A stretch of 64,000 bases of DNA, taken from assembly GCF_030733265.1 (NCBI RefSeq), contig NZ_JASHJI010000006.1:124001-188000 (forward strand), written 5' to 3'. Source of the stretch: Roseibium sp. MMSF_3412. Lineage in GTDB: Bacteria > Pseudomonadota > Alphaproteobacteria > Rhizobiales > Stappiaceae. The translations under genes were made by a program, and so were the position numbers. A model generated the notes under the pieces. The model searched no databases, was not told the origin of the DNA, and saw only the letters and a list, made by a program, of their open reading frames with translations. Below are positions 24,315-32,231 of this stretch, in pieces; the stretch's first letter is position 1, and each line of letters begins with the position of its first letter.

Positions 24315-26195
24315 CTATTCGGCGGCATGTGCCAGGAAGCCGCCGGACTGGCGCTCCCAAAGCGCAGCATAGAGGCCACCGCGCGACAGCAAATCACGGT
24401 GGCTGCCCTCCTCGATGATCCTGCCGCCATCCATGACCAGGAGCCTGTCCATTGCCGCAATGGTCGACAAGCGGTGCGCGACGGCAAGCGTGGTTCTGCC
24501 TTCCATCATCGTTGCAAGATTTTGCTGAATGGCGAGTTCTGCCTCGCTGTCGAGCGCGGATGTGGCTTCGTCAAGGATCAGGACCGGTGCATCCTTCAGA
24601 AGGACCCTGGCGATCGTGATCCGTTGTCGTTGACCGCCCGACAGTTTCACGCCCCTGTCGCCGACATGCGCGTCGAGGCCAGTCCGATCCTTGCTGTCCT
24701 TTTGCTCTGCAATGAAAGCCTCGGCCTCGGAGGCCCTTGCCGCAGTCATCACCTCGGCATCGCTGGCTGTCGGTTTTCCGTAGCGAATGTTGTCGCGGAT
24801 CGACCGGTTGAGCAGAGAGATGTCCTGGGTGACGACCCCGATCTGCCTGCGCAGCGATTCCTGCGTGACATCCCTGATGTCCTGATCATCGATGGTGATG
24901 CTGCCGCTCGAAACATCCCGGAGCCGCATCAACAGCGAGATGACCGTCGACTTTCCCGCGCCCGACAGGCCGACGAGGCCGACCCGCTCTCCAGGCGCGA
25001 TGGTGAGGTTGAAATTCTCAAGAACCGGTTTGCGGTCCTTTTGGTAGGCAAACGAGACAGCGTCGAAGCGGATCTGCCCCTTTGTCACGGTCAGTTCACC
25101 GGCACCCTCCTCGTCCTTGATCTCTGGCCGGCTGGTCATGATCGGCATCGCGTCCTTGATGGTGCCCAGCGTGCTGGTGATGGACTGACCAACGCTTATG
25201 AAGTTGGAGGATGCCGCCGACAGCGACCTGGTCACCGTCAGTCCCGCGACGAAGTCGCCAAGCGTGACCCAGCCGCCAACCAATCCCCAGAAGCCGATGA
25301 CAACAACGGCCAGCATCAGGAGCACGTTGAGGAAATAGACGCTGCTGTCGGTCAGGATGTAAGAGCGGTTTTCGCTGTGCCTGGTATCGATCGTTTCGCC
25401 GATCACTTTGCGGATCGCGCCTGCCTCTGAATCCTCCGCCGCGAACAGCTTCACCATGGCGATGTTGGAATAGACATCGGTCATGGCCCCCGTGGCACGG
25501 GAGTTGGCCGCGGCGACCTTGGCGGAGCGCTGCATGTAGGTCGGGATTGCCAGCCAGGCGACGAGACAGTTGGCCGCGATCCAGAAGAAAACCGGAATGG
25601 CCAGGGGCCAGGCCAGCGCCAGGAGCAACAGGAACGAACCGCCAAACTGGATGATGAGAAAAGGGATCGTCTCGATCGCCAGCATCATCTGTCGATGGAC
25701 CGACATCGTCACCTGGGCAATGCGCGAGGCAACCTGCCCCGCGAAGGTATCTTCGAAAAAGGCAAGATCCTGCATCTCGACGGCCTTGTGCGCCTGCCAG
25801 CGCATTGCAGCGGGCAACAGGATACGGACCGTCTGAAACGCGAATGTCTGACGCAACAGAAAGACCAGCGGGCTGACGATAACGAACAGAAAGAAGAAAG
25901 CGGCAAGGATCGAGATATGACCGAGAAGGAATGCCCGTGCTCCCTCTGCCGTCACGCCGTCGACAACAAATGCGATCGCCCAGATCCCGAGAAGCCCGAG
26001 CAGCGACGATATCATTGCCAGAAGGGAAACGATGACGAGTTGCCGGCGGAACATCCTGGCAAAATGCCAGACCAGTTTCAACGGCCCCTGGTCGGGCATC
26101 GGACTGACCGGCAGGTCAAGCGGCTTCAAGTGGGTTTCGAACGGACGGAAGTAACGGTCGATCAAGCCAGCAAAAATCGGTCTGGCAAAAGCCAC
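24315..26195 (-). CDS. ABC transporter, fused permease and ATPase (exporter type)
   Basis: A 626-residue half-transporter. Six membrane helices in the first 330 residues, then an ATPase with Walker A GLSGAGKST, signature LSGGQRQRI, Walker B VLILDEATSALD and the switch His in VAHRLST. Works as a homo- or heterodimeric exporter of lipids, drugs or peptides. GTG start at 26195 chosen because AGGAGG lies 7 bases upstream; the ATG-free extension to 26222 is unlikely. Neighbours do not reveal the cargo. Confidence 0.92.
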   Translation of the reverse strand: MAFARPIFAGLIDRYFRPFETHLKPLDLPVSPMPDQGPLKLVWHFARMFRRQLVIVSLLAMISSLLGLLGIWAIAFVVDGVTAEGARAFLLGHISILAAFFFLFVIVSPLVFLLRQTFAFQTVRILLPAAMRWQAHKAVEMQDLAFFEDTFAGQVASRIAQVTMSVHRQMMLAIETIPFLIIQFGGSFLLLLALAWPLAIPVFFWIAANCLVAWLAIPTYMQRSAKVAAANSRATGAMTDVYSNIAMVKLFAAEDSEAGAIRKVIGETIDTRHSENRSYILTDSSVYFLNVLLMLAVVVIGFWGLVGGWVTLGDFVAGLTVTRSLSAASSNFISVGQSITSTLGTIKDAMPIMTSRPEIKDEEGAGELTVTKGQIRFDAVSFAYQKDRKPVLENFNLTIAPGERVGLVGLSGAGKSTVISLLMRLRDVSSGSITIDDQDIRDVTQESLRRQIGVVTQDISLLNRSIRDNIRYGKPTASDAEVMTAARASEAEAFIAEQKDSKDRTGLDAHVGDRGVKLSGGQRQRITIARVLLKDAPVLILDEATSALDSEAELAIQQNLATMMEGRTTLAVAHRLSTIAAMDRLLVMDGGRIIEEGSHRDLLSRGGLYAALWERQSGGFLAHAAE

Positions 26196-26328
26196 GTCTC
26201 CACCTCCTGAATTGTCAACCAAGCCCGGCAGTTCACGGGACGCAAACCTTGTCCGGAACCATCTTCAAACACCGGCCAGCCTTGTCGCCCCGCACGCACG
26301 TGCGTGCCAGTCTGTTTACCTGACCGTT

Positions 26329-26988
26329 TCACCTTCGCGCGCGCGGTGTGATCCTGTACATGCACCGGCGGTCACCGGAAAGCAGATGCTCGATCCGTTC
26401 AACCGTGGCGTCCGACCCAAGGACATCCTTGAACAGACTGAGTTCCGACCGGCAGAACCCCTGGCAGGCGGTTGCTGCGGCGCAGATCGAACAATGGTTC
26501 TCGACCAGCAGAAAACCGTCATCCTCGCGTATGACCTCCGCCATGTATCCTTCCCGGCTGCGCAGGTCCGCGAGCACTTCCACCCGGCTGCCCAGGTCCG
26601 TCGTCCCGCGCATGGCGTCCTTGTAGAGCTTACCTGCCTTTGCTTCCCGGTGCGCAATCAGGCTTTCCAGGCCATCGTTCCCGTAGAGATCCGACAGACC
26701 TTCCAGCAAGCCTACAATCAGGGTCGAATGGCTGTCGGGAAACTGCTGGTGCCCGGCGGCGGTCAAACCCCAAACCCGTTTTGGACGTCCGACCGAGCCC
26801 TTGACGTCCTCGAAGTCGACCAGTCCCTCGCCATACATTCCGTCAAGGTGCTGCCGGACCGCTACCGATGTCACGCGCAGGTCGCCCGCAAGATCGGCGG
26901 CCGTTTGAGGACCTGATGACTTGAGTGCGTTTAACAGACGGGTTCGTGTGCGGTCGGCCATGGCATCAATATAGGGCTTGCGGCGCAT
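26329..26988 (-). CDS. SufR-like winged-helix regulator with C-terminal cysteine cluster
   Basis: A 219-residue protein. Winged helix at residues 10-75 (TRTRLLNALKSSGPQTAADL, VAVRQHLDGMYGEGLVDF). The C-terminal part has Cys in ENHCSICAAATACQGFC plus a later one in DRRCMYRI, the arrangement that holds an Fe-S cluster in SufR-type regulators. No suf genes are in the window. An inverted repeat ATCAAA...TTTGAT lies just before the start and may be its own operator. A second possible start is the Met of MADRTRT (26961). Confidence 0.82.
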   Translation of the reverse strand: MRRKPYIDAMADRTRTRLLNALKSSGPQTAADLAGDLRVTSVAVRQHLDGMYGEGLVDFEDVKGSVGRPKRVWGLTAAGHQQFPDSHSTLIVGLLEGLSDLYGNDGLESLIAHREAKAGKLYKDAMRGTTDLGSRVEVLADLRSREGYMAEVIREDDGFLLVENHCSICAAATACQGFCRSELSLFKDVLGSDATVERIEHLLSGDRRCMYRITPRARR

Positions 26989-27325
26989 TAAAAAATAGTT
27001 CCCTTATCAAATCATAATGCTTTGATGGAGAAAACAGAGATGCAATTTTCAACAGTCAACCACTTCCGAATTTGATTCTGCATCTCTGCATAAGTCACTG
27101 CACTTCATGAGACTTTTCAAAAACAATGCAGAACCGCCAACATGTGACCAGGCAAGGCGGTGCTGCAAAACTGTTTTACAGGTTGCCGTAAGAAACAATT
27201 GTGGCTTTATGAGACTTAACGAAATACAATCGGAAGCAAATCCAACTTTTTATCTAAACTAAAAGTAGGTGTTCTAACCTTTCTTTTAGCTTCTTCCGGT
27301 AAGAATAGTCCAGTTGGAGGAGTTG
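26989..27325. other. AT-rich divergent promoter region
   Basis: Between the SufR-like regulator and the GGDEF-EAL gene. ATCAAA at 27006-27011 and TTTGAT at 27021-27026 form an inverted repeat 18 bp before the regulator start. GAGATGCA at 27037-27044 and TGCATCTC at 27079-27086 form a second, wider one. No gene seen; composition is clearly more AT-rich than the surroundings. Confidence 0.5.
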
Positions 27326-29326
27326 ATGGAAAAGATCCGGGTTTTTCTGAGGTGGATGTCGATTGATCCGCGCCATCCGGAAATCGCGCAAGCTCAGTAC
27401 AATGAACTGAAAACCCAGATCCCCTCCCTTTACGCGCTGCTCATGGTGAACGCGATTGCCGTCGCGTACACCCATTACGACGTCGCTCCCGTTTACCTGA
27501 CGGTCGGTGTCCTTGTGCCGATGCTCATTCTGACCAGCATTCGCATGGTTGCCTGGATCCGCGCCCGGCATGTCACGCTCGGCCCCGAGGATGCCATTCG
27601 AAAGATGCGCCAGACGGTCATTCTGGGCAGCGTGATGGCCGTGATCTACATTTCCTGGTCGCTCAGTCTTGACGGCTATGGCGGCCCGGAAGAGCGCGGC
27701 CACGTGGCTCTTTTCATCGCCATCACCGTAATCGGATGCATTTTCTGCCTGATGAACCTGCCTCAGGCTGCGTTTGCCGTGATGTTCATCGTTACCGTGC
27801 CCTACCTGGTCTACTATATCGGTCAGGATCAGGACGTTTACTTCGCCATCGCGATGAACATCTTTCTGGTGTGCCTTGTCGTTATGCAGGTCCTCATCAG
27901 CGGTTACAGGGGCTTTTGCAAACTCGTGCAGTCGCAGTCCGACCTCGCTGCCAAACAGAAAGAAACCGAACGCCTGAACGCGGAGAACGCGCGCCTTGCC
28001 CAGACCGATGCGCTTACCGACCTGCCGAACCGCCGCTATTTCTTCAACCGGCTCGAAACCCTGATCGCAAACCTTGAAGGAAACGAAACGAAATTCGCAG
28101 TCGGCGTGGTCGATCTGGACCGTTTCAAGCCAATCAACGACACATACGGACACCAGCTCGGCGACCAGCTTCTGATGGAGGTCGGCAGCCGGCTCCAGAA
28201 ACTGGGCGCGGAAAGGAACATCGAGGTGTGCCGGCTCGGCGGAGACGAATTCGGTTTCCTCTACCAGGGCAACACCGATGAGGCAGCCGGGACAGGCCAG
28301 GCGATTTGCGACCTGATCACCGAACCCTACAAGATCGGAGACCTGACGCTCACGGTCGGCGCATCCTGTGGCATTGCGGTCTATCCCGAAGCCGGCAAGT
28401 CAGCACATGCGCTCTTCGACCGCTCCGACTATGCGCTGTACAATTCCAAGACAACATCCCGCGGCCATACGACCGTCTATTCCGAAGAGCACGAGGCGCG
28501 GATCCGTTCGGAACGCGCCATCGAAACGGCCTTGCAGAAGGCTGACCTCGACACGGAGTTTCAGGTCTATTTCCAGCCTGTCGTTTCTCTGCCGGACCAG
28601 TCCGTTGTCGGGTTCGAAGCCCTGGCAAGGTGGCATAGCCCGGTCCTGAAAAATGTGCCCCCTGACCGGTTTATCGCGGTTGCGGAACGCACAGGCCAGA
28701 TCAACCGCCTGACCATGTCGCTCTTCGACAAGGCTGTGCGCCAGATCAAAGAACTGCCCGGAGACCTCAGCCTCTCCTTCAACCTGTCCGCCCAGGACAT
28801 CACGTCGGCGGTCACCGTTCATGCGCTGCTTGATGCCATCGAACGCCACGGTGTCAATCCAAGGCTGATCACTTTCGAAATCACTGAAACCTCGGTTATC
28901 GGCAGCTACGAGGTGGCCGAAGAGTGCCTGCAGACACTGCGCGGTGCAGGCGTCAAACTGGCTCTGGATGATTTCGGCACCGGTTATTCGAGCCTGGGCT
29001 ACCTTCACCGCCTGCCGATCGACTGCGTCAAGGTCGACCGCAGCTTTGTCGCCGGCATTCACGAACCGGTGGCGAGCGGAGTGATCACGTCCATCATTAA
29101 TCTCTGCCGCTCGATGGAAATGCTCTGTGTCGTGGAAGGTGTCGAGGACCGGACACAGCTCGAGCTTTTGTCGGCATTGCGCTGCAATCTGGTGCAGGGT
29201 TATCACTTCGCGCCGCCGCTGCCTTTCGACCGGATCATGGAAAGCGCCCGTGCCAACGGTACGGTCGAAGGCCTGTCCCTTTCCAGCGCGGACGGCATGG
29301 AAGAACTGAGACTGTCCAGCGCCTGA
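27326..29326 (+). CDS. Membrane GGDEF-EAL cyclic-di-GMP protein
   Basis: A 666-residue signalling protein. About six membrane helices in residues 33-185 make a sensor block; then a GGDEF domain with an intact RLGGDEFGF and no RxxD inhibitory site at the usual place, and an EAL domain with all landmarks: EAL in GFEALARW, NLSAQD, FEITET, ALDDFGTGYSS, VKVDRSF, VEGVED and QGYHFAP. So both c-di-GMP synthesis and hydrolysis are possible; the phosphodiesterase half looks fully competent. ATG at 27326 behind GGAGGAG. Single gene. Confidence 0.93.
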   Translation: MEKIRVFLRWMSIDPRHPEIAQAQYNELKTQIPSLYALLMVNAIAVAYTHYDVAPVYLTVGVLVPMLILTSIRMVAWIRARHVTLGPEDAIRKMRQTVILGSVMAVIYISWSLSLDGYGGPEERGHVALFIAITVIGCIFCLMNLPQAAFAVMFIVTVPYLVYYIGQDQDVYFAIAMNIFLVCLVVMQVLISGYRGFCKLVQSQSDLAAKQKETERLNAENARLAQTDALTDLPNRRYFFNRLETLIANLEGNETKFAVGVVDLDRFKPINDTYGHQLGDQLLMEVGSRLQKLGAERNIEVCRLGGDEFGFLYQGNTDEAAGTGQAICDLITEPYKIGDLTLTVGASCGIAVYPEAGKSAHALFDRSDYALYNSKTTSRGHTTVYSEEHEARIRSERAIETALQKADLDTEFQVYFQPVVSLPDQSVVGFEALARWHSPVLKNVPPDRFIAVAERTGQINRLTMSLFDKAVRQIKELPGDLSLSFNLSAQDITSAVTVHALLDAIERHGVNPRLITFEITETSVIGSYEVAEECLQTLRGAGVKLALDDFGTGYSSLGYLHRLPIDCVKVDRSFVAGIHEPVASGVITSIINLCRSMEMLCVVEGVEDRTQLELLSALRCNLVQGYHFAPPLPFDRIMESARANGTVEGLSLSSADGMEELRLSSA

Positions 29327-29371
29327 CCGCGCGGCCGTTCTCACTGTCGGCGATCACCGGGAGATCCATTC

Positions 29372-29686
29372 TTGAGCGGCGGCACAAAGCGGCAGAAGGA
29401 GATGCGCAAGGCCCTGCGCACGCTCGCGCCCAGGATTCCCATGAGTGATGCGGAAGCAATACTCGGCATTGCCCTTGCCGGGCATCTGCGCCATCTGCCG
29501 CCGTCGATCGCGCTCTGGCAGGCGACCACCAGTCACATCCGGCATGAGCTGACCGAGTACGACACCTTGCTCGACGAAGGCTATGAGCGGGATGCGGCCC
29601 GCTATTTCGTTGTCCAGACCATGAACGACATCCTCAGCGGCTGGGGCTGCACCAGGCAAGTCACCGGCGAGGGAGACGAGGCTTAG
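29372..29686 (+). CDS. DUF2293 domain-containing protein
   Basis: A 104-residue protein of the DUF2293 family: KRQKEMRKALRTLAPRIPM, then HLPPSIALWQATTSHIRHE and TEYDTLLDEGYERDAARYFV. TTG start at 29372 is supported by GGGAG 8 bases upstream and by family-like N-terminal residues; the internal ATG at 29402 has the purine run immediately adjacent. Function unknown. Convergent with the RidA gene. Confidence 0.85.
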   Translation: MSGGTKRQKEMRKALRTLAPRIPMSDAEAILGIALAGHLRHLPPSIALWQATTSHIRHELTEYDTLLDEGYERDAARYFVVQTMNDILSGWGCTRQVTGEGDEA

Positions 29687-29696
29687 GGAATGTATC

Positions 29697-30089
29697 CTAT
29701 GGCCTTTTGACGACCAGATCGATTTCAACAAGCGCGTCCACCGCGAGGCCTGAAACACCCACGCAGGTGCGCCCCGGCAGCCTGTCGGGCGGGAAGAACG
29801 ACCGGTATGTCTCGTTCATTTTCGCATAGTCACGTTTGAAATCAGTGAGATAAACGCGTGCGAAGACAACGTTCTCAAGACCGAGACCGACGCCCGCCAA
29901 GACGATCTTCAGATTCTCCATAACCCGGCGTGTCTGCGCTTCGATGCCGTCCGGCAGGGGCGCTTCCGGGTCGTCCGGAAAGGTTGGCATCTGACCGGTG
30001 ACATAAACCCAGCCGTCGGCCTCGACGGCATGCGAAAACGGGGCGACGGGCTGGGGCGCGTCGCCAACCATGTGATGAATTGGAAGCAT
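29697..30089 (-). CDS. RidA family protein (enamine/imine deaminase type)
   Basis: A 130-residue RidA/YjgF protein: FSHAVEADGWVYVTGQMP near the start, ENLKIVLAGVGLGLENVV in the middle, and the active-site Arg in GRTCVGVSGLAVDALVEID. RidA proteins hydrolyse reactive enamine/imine intermediates. The start ATG at 30089 follows CGGAGACC. Its promoter region holds a nested inverted-repeat element (30130-30450). Confidence 0.9.
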   Translation of the reverse strand: MLPIHHMVGDAPQPVAPFSHAVEADGWVYVTGQMPTFPDDPEAPLPDGIEAQTRRVMENLKIVLAGVGLGLENVVFARVYLTDFKRDYAKMNETYRSFFPPDRLPGRTCVGVSGLAVDALVEIDLVVKRP

Positions 30090-30129
30090 GAAGGTCTCCG
30101 GTGATTCTCAGTCTCGAACCGGAGCCAGA

Positions 30130-30450
30130 CTGGAGCTTTTTCCGACCAATTTGGATCATTTGATGAGGATATCCGGTTCACTCGGCTAGGCGGGTCACGA
30201 AGCGCGATGCGGTGCATCGTGCAAGAGGTGCAACGCAGCCGATGGGCTGGATATTCTCACCCGTTCCGGGACGCGTTCAAGCGAAAAAAATTAAAGTTGG
30301 CCGGGCCCTTTTTCGCTCTGGCATCGTTGATCCACCCTTGCGGCGGGAAACACCGCGGCGGGCGAACCGTCTCGCCAGCGCGAAAAAGAGCCTCGGTCAA
30401 TTCATCCGAATTGGTCGGAAAAAGCTCCAGAACTTTTTCCGGTCAAATGG
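30130..30450. repeat. Nested inverted-repeat element
   Basis: A perfect 22-bp inverted repeat pairs 30130-30151 with 30409-30430, and similarity continues inward over a further 20 bp or so. A third copy of the same motif (core CTTTTTCCGGTCAAATGGAC) follows at 30433-30452, forming a tight hairpin with the second. Inside lies another imperfect inverted repeat, CTTTTTCGCTCTGGC (30308-30322) with GCCAGCGCGAAAAAG (30374-30388). No ORF with support inside. Could be a MITE-like element or a structured regulatory region in front of the RidA gene. Confidence 0.65.
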
Positions 30451-30479
30451 ACCAGATTGATCGGAGAAACGCCAACGCT

Positions 30480-31097
30480 TTACGTGCGCGGGTAAATCCA
30501 CTGTTCGGGGATGTGCGCCGTCACCGTCTCACCGGGTTTGATCACACCTGGTTTTTCGACATAACCGACCAGCCCGCGCAATCCGCGCGCCACCTTTGGG
30601 AACAAAAGGTCAAGGCCTTCACGATCGGGATAATTGGCGGCAATCGCCGCACCAGCAAAGCGGCAGGGGGCGTTGTCGCCGTCGACGCGGATCACCGTTC
30701 CACCTTCGAAGACGAGCCTGGTGCGCGGCGGAACCCGGGTCAGGTTCGCAATTGCGGAAACAAGGATATTGCCGCCGATCCATTCAGACTTCAGATCGTC
30801 AATCTCCATTCTGCGGGCGACTTCACAAAGTTCATCCACCGCCAGGATCGATACCTGGCGCTCGTTGCACATCTCAGTGCCGCGCTCGTACCAGGGTTCC
30901 CTCCCCCCGGATTTGCGGGTGAACCCTGCGTGCCTGTCTCCCGGAACACCCTCAAAGGTCAGTTCGAGGCTTTCAGCAGCCGTTGTCTGGAAATCGTCCG
31001 GCGACGCGGTCCGGAAAACGCCCTCGACCTTCCCGTCCACCTTGAATTTCGGTGCAATCCGGAACTCTTCCGGGATCAATGCGGGCTGGTCTGTCAT
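30480..31097 (-). CDS. MOSC domain-containing protein
   Basis: A 205-residue protein with the MOSC fold found in molybdenum-cofactor sulfurases and in mARC/YiiM-type proteins. Visible: GVPGDRHAGFTRKSGGREPW, the substrate-site RQVSILAVDEL, and the conserved Cys in GDNAPCRFAGAA. Start at 31097 with AGGAG 5 bases upstream. Probably handles molybdenum cofactor or sulfur chemistry; partner enzyme not in the window. Confidence 0.88.
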   Translation of the reverse strand: MTDQPALIPEEFRIAPKFKVDGKVEGVFRTASPDDFQTTAAESLELTFEGVPGDRHAGFTRKSGGREPWYERGTEMCNERQVSILAVDELCEVARRMEIDDLKSEWIGGNILVSAIANLTRVPPRTRLVFEGGTVIRVDGDNAPCRFAGAAIAANYPDREGLDLLFPKVARGLRGLVGYVEKPGVIKPGETVTAHIPEQWIYPRT

Positions 31098-31210
31098 GGT
31101 CTGCTCCTGTCTTGTGGCATCGGGAGATGTAAGCCCGGCAGAACAAAGACACCAGCAAATCAAATTGATCGACGCATCAAACGTGTTGATCTTTGACGGT
31201 GCGGGCAAAC

Positions 31211-31236
31211 AAAAGGCCCGCAGCAATGTGCGGGCC
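31211..31236 (-). terminator. Intrinsic terminator of the Tyr/Pro/His-rich protein gene
   Basis: GGCCCGCA / TGCGGGCC, 8-bp perfect stem with a 6-base loop, followed on the minus strand by TTTTGTTTG. It lies 20 bp after the stop codon of the gene ending at 31256. Confidence 0.85.
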
Positions 31237-31255
31237 CTTCACCAAGTTTCTCCGG

Positions 31256-32083
31256 TTACTGGAGTTTCACAGTGCACACCATCTGCGTGTGCTGCGAGTT
31301 GATCCAGCAGTTGGGCGGCAATGGACCGGTCGGGATCGGATAGTAGTAGTAGGTCGGCTGGTTCGCCGCGTTGGCGATCGCAGCGCCGGTTGCCACACCG
31401 GCAGCATAGGCACCCGGATGATAGTAAGGCCCATAGGGCGGGTAGTACGGGTGATACGGCGGATAGTAAGGGTGATACGGGTGATAGGGATGGTGCCACG
31501 CGCGGCAGCGCGGGTCCTGTGGTGAGTGATAGCAATAGGGCCCGTAGGGCTCGAAACCGACCGATCCGGGAGCCGTTGCCGTTGCCCTGCCATGATGGTG
31601 GCGCGGTTGACGGGCGCTCCGGTCAATGAACAGCGCAACACCCGTTGCGGTTTCCGGCAGGTCGCCACGCAGCACCGTCACGCCATAGACCATCGACGAC
31701 CCGTCGGATTTGGCCGACGTCAATTCAACCAGAGCAGGTGCCTTTCCGGTTTCGCCCAGCACCGAGACAACCGCGTTGGGCGGATCGCCCTTGAAACCGT
31801 CATCTGTGTTCCAGTAGTCAGCGAAATCGGCATTCGAGATCTGACCGCCGACGCGGTAGGGCCGGTCTGAGAAAAACAGGACACCCGAGTTGGCGTCGGA
31901 AAGTGTCAGGGACGTGCCGTCGTAGGACATCGCGCCCGCCTGCTGAACGAAGTCATAGGCTGGCGGCGGTGTCGGATCGGCGTTGACCGGCTGCATTGAC
32001 TGCGCGCTTGCCGCTCCGGCAGCGAACATAGCCAACAGGCCGGCGCAGACCGTGAAGCCGCGCGGAAATTTTTTGAATTGCAT
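31256..32083 (-). CDS. Secreted protein with Tyr/Pro/His-rich repeat
   Basis: A 275-residue protein with a signal peptide (about residues 1-27, ending AASA). The first half is a folded region with no recognised domain; the second half has a stretch of about 50 residues made of YHPYHPYYPP-type units, then an Ala-rich segment and a conserved-looking end with two Cys (PPNCWINSQHTQMVCTV). His/Tyr-rich repeats may bind metals or act in an envelope structure. GGAGG lies before the start at 32083; a longer frame to 32167 is rejected. Single gene. Confidence 0.8.
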   Translation of the reverse strand: MQFKKFPRGFTVCAGLLAMFAAGAASAQSMQPVNADPTPPPAYDFVQQAGAMSYDGTSLTLSDANSGVLFFSDRPYRVGGQISNADFADYWNTDDGFKGDPPNAVVSVLGETGKAPALVELTSAKSDGSSMVYGVTVLRGDLPETATGVALFIDRSARQPRHHHGRATATAPGSVGFEPYGPYCYHSPQDPRCRAWHHPYHPYHPYYPPYHPYYPPYGPYYHPGAYAAGVATGAAIANAANQPTYYYYPIPTGPLPPNCWINSQHTQMVCTVKLQ

Positions 32084-32231
32084 TTGGTCTTCCTCCTCCG
32101 GGCCAAGCGGGGTGCCCGATTGCTGACAGTCAAATCTTGCACAAAGCGCCGGTTGAAATTGTGACATGAAACACAGTCTTCGTCGTCAATTGCAGCCGGA
32201 AAGTGGCTTTGAAATTAAGAATTGGTAAGTC

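Noticed and set aside
27254..28153. A 299-codon minus-strand frame opposite the GGDEF-EAL gene
   Set aside because: His/Asp-rich antisense product without recognisable features.
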